From CAZDUS01 sp964535015 (GTDB taxonomy: Bacteria; Verrucomicrobiota; Kiritimatiellia; CAIKKV01; CAITUY01): 32,567 nt of DNA. The notes below the pieces were generated by a model. The model was not told where the DNA came from and ran no database searches. It saw nothing but the letters and a program-made list of their open reading frames with translations. Shown here piece after piece: positions 20,201 to 23,900 of this stretch. The position numbers and the translations under genes were made by a program. The stretch is taken from positions 1 to 32,567 of the forward strand of contig CAZHRU010000024.1 of NCBI GenBank assembly GCA_964535015.1, given 5' to 3'. Every line of letters starts with the position of its first letter. Positions within the stretch are counted from its first letter, which is position 1.

Positions 20201-20257
20201 CAGCGCCATTCCGGCCAGTCTGAACGGTTTTCGCACACACACGTTTGGTGTCTTCAT
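2249..20257 (-). CDS. 6002-residue secreted multidomain adhesin/protease with two matrixin domains
   Basis: The start is the ATG at 20255-20257, with GAGGA 8 bases upstream; in-frame starts further upstream have poor ribosome sites. A signal peptide (about 1-31, ending IQA) indicates export. Approximate order: InlB-like repeats (33-130, 297-375) flanking a tandem GTGS/STLxWLW repeat (130-295); FG-GAP/VCBS propeller (620-975); LamG-like domains near 1670-1925, 2195-2410, 2943-3115, 3548-3993, 4168-4353 and 4540-4743; choice-of-anchor-L domain (3136-3363); Ig-like plus YfaP/DUF2135-like domains (3573-3823); matrixins at H2727-E2728/H2731/H2737 and H5069-E5070/H5073/H5079, each followed by VMYPFY; a C-terminal FN3-like module (5930-6002). 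More than 40 DxDxDGxxDxxE calcium motifs link them. It is probably a calcium-stiffened surface or released protein that binds glycans or cells and cuts protein. The domain calls are fairly safe; the biological role is inferred. Confidence 0.9.
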   Translation of the reverse strand: MKTPNVCVRKPFRLAGMALLLWGACAATIQAQVPFQLRLNVQNTETNRGSITQPTNVPPRMPAGVWISVPLEVELVAVANPGFAFDRWQVDSASTMYFDSGSNAANTFVQCESGSTNVTLTARFKVQDTTLTVVSTNNWGAPMSPAIGVSAWSNGAIVAASVTTPYAIGGGSMAICTGFVGTGSAPAQGGTPSVTFQMTTNSTLTWLWQIQAGSYSLAITSTNSSGFPVGGPVPGAGTTNIVSGATLSARVTSPWTVTTDEKAYVVGYAGTGSAPTGSGSPTPSFTMAANSTLDWLWRSEYLLRVEIDGNGSVARTPGGTPEGTPVVGYWYPAGTVVSLKAMPLGSEFFLGWGGDISGLAPTNIVVMNGPRTVNAVFGLQALDTDRDGLPDDWEARFGLDPYSADGLNGPYGDPDNDGVANLQEYEISYLMNTNVAGYAECSPIHADSDSDGLDDGYEFYKIRMPGSTNTVSGSQMNYLAPVLANGANGPDGNPDGDFHWNTRTGYRTSLALTTAEEYIGPDGKPAGVWVPSVDMSAFGITKPVFRYRNKYDTELDPSFAIDTDDGADQSASDSTDSENAGTGDGFDDGFEYSWDVWQGINGGDSARDPLGHRIPVRSRSLPERPTAALLAPWFTNLNCLAVSTFNYNEVNFFVNLGGGYFSPTSTVPVGTNPVAMALGRFDAGTSNDIVTANQGDNTISVLLWAPSNAVPFTVTQYPVGSEPSFVAVGEFNGDTAQDIAVANAGDGTVTIMTNSGAGLFSQMTNIYVGGAPSSLAAGPIFRGITNNPAKIYHDLLVADGVTNVITLRNSTNAILSVVATTGVGSSPSSILISDFNVDNTNDFVVSITGDAKVKVYQNNGAGSFAPRSEGLAGENGYPVHLAAGRLDEGTTPDLVASSYSNKTGRVYRGIPDGTIVPAGAIDLQMRPVWSVIGDVTGDGISDVIFVCIEDDKFSVWTGYGDATFEFMANYGSSPVTAGRPFNPGKLHEPPPGLGFPDYDLVYLDRGGVGNWWCDQDEYGASSTNRPSFVNGSVTNMIIGGSPSAPRCTHPFLWDADNDGLPDGWEVKFGYDPWLRISFGGTLTDAQLNPDLDGHAVLELSETVTIFDNDVYNYDWPYPDNDPYPPNGNTYKNFNPNAGWLDPQVQPLNPPGIAQSEAYRNGLEMLGGRARAAVRPFDPDDHSTNPRLRDTDRDGIWDGWEHYVGLNPIDPQDATPDGDEDGLLQWQEFMCLDTLRAETSWVIDSNGTLNVTGDLAPSEVAMIQQRVEFVAGWPNKTRPTDPFDNDTDDDQIDDGGEMTAFNYSGGSGVATMITVANAGVVEELGVFLPGGGLTPTACDTDMDGLPDYWEASYPGALGANGVWAGGMDGSAPDAQLDYDGDGLLNYQEYLTGATYHWQPFYNNGTVAWTYGNGLWGYDPFNFFNDLLSATPIRANGDAMTGPGGRRPRYWDSHFWNDPLFEKPFNFITAAEPPLLPWLFSSTDPCSNDSDLDGMDDYWETFHMLDPVRGDSLDLVINKITGGMVPWAHLGDSIITAPWLNGEGFVDWDQDGLPNIYESVQPGSSLPPYYHTDPSPYWLSDWSDQQSWTDLYYSPGFEFSILNWFFWDGLVLATPPAFPAIGPDYMYSFETQEGFDTDNDNYGDRAELVDTPASPGSTDPLSASDPIKQRTLYLNGQAAARTYGPTTVNAWQQMKEFTVEAWVRPQNPGSGVEQVIVERPQLVRIGTPLGYPTSIRVNFRLGISADGRPFIGYHGTGFDPIYNEVRTDIAGAVPADQWTHLAGVYDAAQKKLFLYVNGHMAGMKASAEIPFNMWFGGDPNNPAVINNSSFSPAPIVVGARDSNPPGWVDGVQFNVTANAGLWAGFNVFRQDPVLDHYYKGWVDEVHVFSGSTPQSVIQQRMKQRWTDASVQQYNTTVPFTNALMWAYSFDDLPDPDRDDVAPAGLPVLTGFMPGYIGINWWRFAPDVSRIYADYRYVPWMANLSEHLPFNPPLDTTIVSTPANSYPNPANPYTFVYVTAGNVVNQYHPKGNGSFSAPGDLLPLRWAVADQDIVMWNNPGVTALMPVDTDGDGLPDDWEVAHGLDPLDPTGSDGADGDPDNDGVSNWYEYQCGSDPWSVDSDGDGTWDMDEDADGDGLSNRDELRLLTLANDKDTDDDGVSDWEEVTGATDWVYDATRPLTSRRPTAQTDPLNPLQPLIPRSMLFDGNARLLVPPSDKLMCKDWTVESWVNPATNCDGGVVVSRYVQGLMPGESGINYELGLTTNGAPAGQLRAYVRYSVTTNFYENDVRVDGLASNNTVAPGQTLIVSTGLWTHLAGVYDGNTFTLSIYVNGLLAAHRTDATLVPPTVYGYNTTHLDDEVTIGASRSEGPIVNGFEGLLDEVRIWKRAQSAEDIADRYNAAEAVPGTSSLSSIALKNRTITATSRLRSDLTALPDTQTVHALVMFSSKATAANTAAMQIAGVKPVSYVAPAARMVTASKADLAALGSVVRWATVLQPGDKIAQQLAVDGSHGSRQVLVKFFGDTAQAAAVQAVKATGGTVHQDRYLGGNYLVATVNDSQLSALAANDSVSWFSPAASFLTAGADVHYLGDDIKGGLVVEPFVLVGEGWDGPGRGSADLKYTFLNDTAKMAPDLARKACRDQMDKFAAVAALTFTETTVPGLAQSLDIAWYSGAHGDGADFDGPGGVLAHGFFPNDVNPEPGAGDLHFDEAEQWSIGPAGGIDIEYVALHEIGHCLGLGHSDDTAAVMYPFYSGTTPAVLAKDDIAGIQALYGDPQTLAEFRFDDGGRTAQDFTYKQDWLTGWSHAAVLDGAVFYTETTPLLDKDSDGDGMPDWWEIGVGLDPYDATGDNGAFGDPDDDGLTNYEEYLSGTDPFDPDSDSDGIPDMDEDSDGDGLSNGAEIHIYGTNPANPDTDDDNISDGVEVDRAVIKPDGSRITSPLDSRSPLLPKSMVLDGTALVVPARKTANDPDRFDLRSWTLETWVKPMTDSETGSLLLRTVSGGRTNFALRLENNYPVIKFTTPSGEVQYEARGLQAIPSNSWTYLAGTFSSESLHLSLYVNGVLATNLVTVETCAYGEGRTKVGGGVFGAIDEIRVWSEVRTDTEILTWYDKTYREDVVDISKTTAVTVSSNSAASTYLDAFLAEPPPPGVSGLQVTLTGAGLAAGLFEGFPELPAGMERPAKGVILSSGNVKDAEATANTSGEKSTGFGTPGDSDLSALVDGQTFDAVALTLTFTSDSSVKGVTFDFLFGSEEFPEFVNTMFNDDFGVFLDGQNISFDQNGNPISVNNNFFELNNDIWNPGNPATAGKLQVSLPFEYDGLTPLLTTSKALKPGTHTLKFVIGDTGDSIYDSVVYLSKLRFKLETEGTGKSQKPLRAYYMFDDGQNTTVTNKINGVVTGYGAEDFVHTLDWPYAIRDCVFNEGDAAPLYELKNDADQDGIPDWWEMFFFGILVDPDGDNDGDGLSNLNEYLAGTDPDKVDTFHPGISDFDDDTDGDGLSNGDEQTFGSNPGLVDTDDDGYWDGVEISNLKPDPADNFGIYRQLTSPVDSLSPSIPRSFVMSGKGLMAPNVTNVSRFALVTTEAVAAGPEVTISAPASNASINVRFTTVSGSVQSAVPLQAVKLYNNGAFVTDYGAVASFSSTIIVNAGTNVLEVIATDIDGQQGSASVTINGNFPRADIRVTQTWDMPGDLDTWLVDPLGRHRGWTSGGPGYPSNIAAQIPGSFLDIDDTPGTGPENVTVVQNMSTNGNYEVWMNNYANNASPQSTVRVLVLEGRPGQKYVEFGPQSMPIADFNGNNSAAWWHVTTINMPSGAMNPPGTPVGGPTDDDDPNTGITSLVGWTVETWVKPGTANQNGAVAKYMLNDGRLGYSVGLATNRPYVRLGLGMGNIYVATAGALPSNTWSHLAWVYSQTDNSLRIYINGQLTVAQQVLETRAVGAGHLTVDTYDTDPLQVFTSCKLDELRLWSRARNGGAVRSVMHKVIEPSDTLVACYRFDDGGRGIEDAVMGMDRRFDLGGLLPDVLTDAKPGPDGIWGTGDDIAAGGGADGHNDDVTCTDAAPVLALIDSDDDGLPNWWERLFGAGKDMDAGADLDKDGLTNLYEYYANTNPKDADSDNDGILDNAEDPDNDGSPNQTEQDKGSHPLLPDTDDDGISDGAEANRGSSAVNSLSPLTDRVLQLNGAAGSYVAVPDEVRFALESWTVEAWIRPTSLGSAAMLVSRQVQTDAYNYYLGLDTAGRVVAMFTPGDLSGNVAVTSTVVVAPAAWTHVAASFSPDNGLTVYVNGAENGRVLTGKRPKVSGIGPVDIRVGSGLAGYMDEVAIRAEALVALTVQADMFGIGLGMASNTPPVSYYRFDDGTAAAGTSGHPAWRTGQVEDFGMNITKDWMTGWVQAGTLMGNAVMTNAPADTPVQYGRIDSDGDGMPDWWEVENGLDPNNTTGVDGAAGDADGDGLSNLYEYYSGTHPADADTDNDGITDGNEDADGDKLSNKEEQERQTLPNNKDTDDDGVSDYEEVVGVVDMVYDASRPATSRPPVGVSDPLNPLSPMMPRSMSFNGSARVIVPPDNKMMSEDWTVEMWVNPTTNTGSVLLSRYVGGFAAGDSGINYEMGLATNAMAGALRPYVRYALTTGYTENQIRLDGTGLTDHTNGLQPLAVSTGVWTHLAGSYNRASNTLSLYVNGKLAAYRSDGALVPPTVFGANTNHWRDEVTIGAARSSGAVSQGYRGLMDEVRIWKTAVPAVNILSRYRAPDGIPGMPSTGTIMLKNRMIVTGMGLSAELQALGADTPVRALVQFASTAEAKATVGKQGLSVVSYVNGTTRVIKATRSQLESLGSAVRWAGVLGVQDKVSAKLGVDGTKASRKVLVKFFGDVPGAEAVQAVQAAGATPHGSGYLGGTYLVVTASDAQLLALAANNGVAWILPAAEFLTTGGAVHYLADNLVDGVESAPFAVQGVGWDGPGLGSADLKYHFVNVTPDLPAADARTAVSSQCAKWAAVAALTFTETPTAAQPYSFDIAWYNGDHGDGGPFDGPSGVLAHGFFPNDINPEPIAGDLHFDEAETWAVGPGGGIDVEYVALHEMGHCLGLGHSDDPSAVMYPFYSGSTPAVLAQDDIDGIRALYGTEETPGGPTPPPAPPAYPPADFLSAFRFDDGGLTAQNFQYSNDWWTVWGHAAVLDGALFNTNAAPLLDEDTDADGLPDAWELANGLNPYDATGINGGYGDPDGDGLGNLYEMLAGTHPWYFDSDGDGFGDYDSRRGPGYRTWGEQFDDGDGIADDWEIQYRGPCPTTGKRGLDPAYYDANLDPDEDGWDNYAEFMTGTDPLDGTEYPTPTVSMHVRYSGRLGPTLEEALGGGTNAGSAVVALTFYHKATMDGYPDATLEMTQSAQDVSTFTSGHIHGGNNYVFGYLDVDGSGTWEPETEPAGIAQFQPLNMGWGTINNVEIGLTDSMPGYPRVSWPANPLVSKYIITVGSPSINRIMAVPRNYFHEGDWLAAGYYGGGLGVKVMMIYTNDTLGYFTNINPIIPAVSLVAPTVVTPHDTMFAYARNEIEFQRDTNATAYRLQIALATNVNPVISSTNIVPYVDTEGVSKVALPIYVGDNYIPSNGTYASSTWTNGRYWVRIQAATLSTQSQYSAWSAINFNVQPTTSSSIAGEVYYFGKVSKGYGAGQTNNLTVIVQTFESAGFSGVADGQVQISYNCNTNTPSAKKGNYLLSGLRNKAYYVRAFIDMNGNRTLDAFEPMGFARHPATGTAYTPLRVDLSGQAGISVENIQVVIRDRDTDDDQLPDSWEWMYYGTLGRGAYDVGSNTLTLLRNYEIEPYDLDPTKADYDGDGLDDVFEITYSDYVVARAADSNLTIAAWLASGRGNINHYEPYPASSMSEGTDLNPTVVDTDGDGLSDGFEIQNGFDPLNPNGDADEDGLTDAQEVLVTRTSPLLAAEGLRITDVAIMMPGQGLFSLTWAGQAGVSYQVQYSDDLNVWHDVSSGGLFAGAADHVYAEESAADVRFYRVVVK
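4560..7035 (-). repeat. Internal duplication copy B: calcium motifs, LamG, prodomains, matrixin
   Basis: This is the downstream copy (residues about 4408-5233) of a block also found at about 11650-14070. Both copies carry, in the same order, a DxDGDGxPDxWE motif group, a LamG domain ending in a DEVRIWK motif, two inhibitor-like prodomains, the matrixin domain, an FDDGG-TAQ bridge, and a further calcium-motif group. The zinc-site codons of the two copies are exactly 7,026 bp apart. Copy B carries a proline-rich linker (TPPPAPPAYPP) after the peptidase that copy A lacks. Confidence 0.85.
11650..14070 (-). repeat. Internal duplication copy A: calcium motifs, LamG, prodomains, matrixin
   Basis: This is the upstream copy (residues about 2063-2870) of the duplicated block. 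Conservation with copy B is strongest around the catalytic part: GVLAHGFFPND, then DLHFDEAE, then EYVALHE and GHCLGLGHSDD, then AVMYPFYSG. LamG surfaces and linkers have diverged more. The copies are clearly old enough to differ at many residues, yet both keep intact active sites. Confidence 0.85.
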
Positions 20258-20281
20258 AGGCTCTGTCCTCATCTTGTTCAC

Positions 20282-20307
20282 CCGGGGCTCCCTTGCGTTC
20301 ACCCCGG
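20282..20307 (-). other. Hairpin in the leader of the giant gene
   Basis: CCGGGG (20282-20287) and CCCCGG (20302-20307) can pair across a 14-base loop, in the 76-bp gap between the 170-residue coiled-coil gene and the giant gene. The hairpin lies about 25 bases before the giant gene's ATG. No U-run follows on either strand, so it does not look like a normal terminator. It might affect RNA processing or translation of the downstream gene. Confidence 0.35.
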
Positions 20308-20333
20308 AAAATCACCCGCTGATCAAGTCAATT

Positions 20334-20846
20334 TCAATTCTTGCTCTTGTTCTCCGGCGTTTGCTTCCTGATGGCTTCTTCCATCTCGTCCATCTTCCGC
20401 CTTAACTCACGCAGTTTTCCATTCACTTCAGAATATTGACGGATCAACTCATTGCATTCCGTGGCTTTGGCCGCGATTTCAGGATGTTTCTCCGCCAACT
20501 TGGCATCCAATTCCTTCTGCTTCACGACGATCGCGTTGACCATGGCCTGCAATTCCTTGTCATCACTCAAAATGCGTTCCCTCGCATCACGCAGCGGTTT
20601 CTGACGAACAACGATTTGCCGGGTGATGTCCTTGCCCTTCTCCTGTAACGCTTTCTCTTCGGCCGCCATTGCCGCCAACACAGTGGTATCCGCAACCACC
20701 GGCGCCTTGACCACCCCATTGGTGTCAACCAACGCGGGGTTCACCATGACCGGTCCCGCTCCAACCAGAGACGCACCCTTGCCTGCCGCAAACGTCAGGG
20801 AAACACCCGCCAACAACACCACAACCGTCAATTCCATCACCCTCAT
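20334..20846 (-). CDS. Small secreted coiled-coil protein (170 aa)
   Basis: A signal peptide (about 1-21, ending TFAAG) is followed by a short Val/Pro-rich region and then long charged heptad-type helices (about 58-165). It ends in a basic tail, PENKSKN. I chose the ATG 20844-20846 because GAGAGG precedes it by 7 bases; the longer frame to 21254 is only antisense or overlap with the neighbouring gene. It sits 56 bp after the M4 peptidase gene and 76 bp before the 6002-residue gene, so all three are probably co-transcribed. It resembles the 240-residue protein at 26672-27394 (PLR-A helix start, L-x-x-K-L...P motif). A Skp-like periplasmic chaperone or a structural partner is possible, but no known family was recognised with confidence. 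Confidence 0.75.
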   Translation of the reverse strand: MRVMELTVVVLLAGVSLTFAAGKGASLVGAGPVMVNPALVDTNGVVKAPVVADTTVLAAMAAEEKALQEKGKDITRQIVVRQKPLRDARERILSDDKELQAMVNAIVVKQKELDAKLAEKHPEIAAKATECNELIRQYSEVNGKLRELRRKMDEMEEAIRKQTPENKSKN

Positions 20847-20902
20847 ATCAATACCTCTCCCATTTCGCGTCTTCCGCGGCTTTCGTTGTTCTATCCCTGC
20901 CA

Positions 20903-23900
20903 TCACGGACCCACCTTCAATACCCGGATGAACTGCACCGAATTCGTCAATGTCATCAGGTTCGTCACCGATAACGCCCCGGCCACCTGCGAGGTCACCA
21001 CCGGCCCCGCCTGCCAATTGTTCGTGGACATCAACCCGGTCGCCCCATGGGCATACTGAATCTGATATACTCCGCTCGAGGACACCGATTGCCAGCGCAG
21101 AACCTGCGGATTCACCGAAAACGCCGTTATCGTCACCCCTTCGCCCGGATCCTGCTGCAACCGGTATTCGCCAAGATTCGACAACCCATCCCCATCGAAG
21201 TCCAGCATCGCATCGTTGGGATTCGTAGGATCGAGACCATGCAGGATTTCCCACACATCATCCATCCCATCGCCGTCGCCATCGTATATCGCCGTCACCG
21301 CCAGCACCCGGTTATTGAACGTGTCCGCCACATAGACCACATTGGAGTTCAAGACCGGGTCCAAACTGTAAGGCACCACCATTTGGATTTCAAAACTGGA
21401 CCCATGTATTCCCAAGTTCGCCACAAACTGCCCGCTGGAACGGTACAGCGCCATTCTAGCGTTAACCGTATCCGCCACGTAGACGAACCCGCCAGGCCCA
21501 AACGCCACATCCTTCGGCCCGTTAAGTTGCCCCGAAGCCGATCCTTGAGTCCCAGTCGCCCATAGCCACGTCCCCGCCGAATTCCACGACTGGATCCGGT
21601 TGTTTTCCGAATCAGCCACAACCACCTGGCCGTCCGTCCCCACCGCCACACCCCATGGCCGCACCACAGATCCAGCCGCCGCCCCCCCTGAGGCCAATAA
21701 TGCCTGATAGACTCCCGTTGCCGAATAGATCCTGACACTGAATTCTTCGGTTACGTAAAACCTGCCGTCCGGAGCAATCGCAACATCCTTGGGGCTCGGC
21801 AGTGAGTTTGTCTCCCCAAACGAGAACAGATAGGTCATATTTGTCCCCGTCGTCGGATTGAAATCAAGCACCTGAACCCGATAGTTACCCTGATCCACAA
21901 CCGCCAACCGGTTCGTTCCCGGCCGCGGATCCATCGCCATTCCATACGGCCTCAGGAATTGACCGTTACCTTCCCCAAGACTGCCGTATGACCCAATATA
22001 GGCGCCCGTGAACCGGTTCCAAACCTGAATCTTGTTGTGCCCCGTGTCCAAGACAAACAACAGATGGTTCTTGTAGAACACACGGGTAGGACTCGGTAAT
22101 GCCTCGCTAAACTGACCTGAACTGTTGCCTCCACTGCCGAACTGCCGCTGAAGGATCCAGCCTCCCGGCAACCCCACAATGGGATCCCTAGGATCCAACC
22201 CGTTCGCAATCGCAACTCCGTCCGGGATCGTATCGCCATTGCTGTCGCGCGTCGGGTCAATCACAGTCCCAACCCCCCATCCGCCAAAATCATGGACCTC
22301 AGAGACCCGGTTGGACACCAGATACCGCGCAGAATCGCCATAGGCGATCGCCGACTTGAACGACGACCCGTCGTAGGCGCGTACATACACACGCGCCCCC
22401 ACCGGCAATCCATGCAAGAAGGTCTTATTGAATTGCCCAATGTCATTGGGCACCCCACCTCCACCAAATTCACCCCAGGGCAGTCCCGTATCGGACGAAT
22501 ACAGCAAATGATCATCACCCGTAACTTGCCCTCCCGAGGCAGGCGGATCATTCGTGCCATTGGCACCCGCATAGATGAGTTGATACAAACATGAAGTAGG
22601 GCCGCCATCGCCTTTCAGGTACTGTCCGAGGTAGTTCGTTACCCCGACGCCATACACCATGCACCTCACCGTCAGAGTATTGGTCGCCACCGTCGCCGTC
22701 ACGCCGCTCACGGCAAACGGCAGGAATTGCTTTGCCAGCAACGCGTCACCCATCATCGCCATGTGCGCCAGTTGAACAACCGGCTTCTCAAACTGCACCG
22801 CACTTCCCAGTTGCACACCAACCGGCCCCGTTCCGGAACTGAAAGCACCCGGCAACATCGTGCCATAGATCACCGGCACCCCGCTGGTAATCGTCACCCC
22901 CGATTCCGGCGACCCCACGTCTCCCGTCACTCCACCATAGGTGTTGGTCGTGGAGTTGTAGACCGTCACCGTCACCGGCACCAAGGTGGATGGCGAACCA
23001 TTGGTCGGCGAATAATCCACGACCCATACCGCCGGACTGCGATCACAGGTCACCTTGACGTCATCAATATAGAGACCCGCCTGATTCGACGCCCGAGACG
23101 CCGTAAAACGAACTTGGATCGTCTTGTTCCCAAACCTGGCGTTGTCCAAAGGAACAACGATTCGCTCCCATATCTCGTTAAGATCATACAGGTAAGGCCC
23201 GAAGGGACCCATTGGTGTCATATCAATCCATCCCGTGCCCGGATTGACTTCCAATGTTCCATAGGAACCACTGCCGCTCCACATGCTGAACTCCAAAACC
23301 GGACTCGCATCCACTGAAATGGGGGCGGAAATCAACCGGGCTTTCGACATGTCATTTGAACAGGGGCCATCCAAGGTCGTACTCCAGCAATGCGTCGGAC
23401 TATTCGCCGCCGCGGGTCCCGGCCCGTACGTGGGCACCCCCCACTTCCATCCGCGCGTATCAATGTACAGGAATACCTGCGTCGAGACCGTCCACCCCGC
23501 CACCCCAATTTCCATATCGTCAACAAAGGACGTCTTCTCTACGGGAACAACATAGATCGCCGGACCGAATGGAGCATTCGGGTTCCCGCTAAGATCCTGA
23601 ACGGCGCCTCCCAACACGGACAACTCCACCTGTCCAAGCGAGGAAACGTTCCCCACCTCCACCACATAACGGAAACCGCCCCCGTTGATCCCGGCGACAT
23701 AGACACCCGGAACGGTACTACCCGCCAGCGATATGCCGTTAGTGGTAAGTCCAACCACCGGTTCATTGAACCGCAGTTCAAACGAAACAGTACTCCCCAA
23801 CGGCCCTATCGCCCGCGCCTGCCCCACTGGCGCGTTCGTATCCGTCGCCGGCGAATGCGTGAACCGCAACGCCACCTCGTTTATCAACCAGTTCGTATTG

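Noticed and set aside
20282..20307. Intrinsic terminator between the 170-residue coiled-coil gene and the giant gene
   Set aside because: The stem is present but no T-run follows on either strand, so it is listed only as a leader hairpin.
20847..21254. 136-residue N-terminal extension of the 170-residue coiled-coil protein
   Set aside because: The extension overlaps the end of the M4 gene in another frame and has no sensible composition. A signal peptide and a ribosome site start precisely at 20846.
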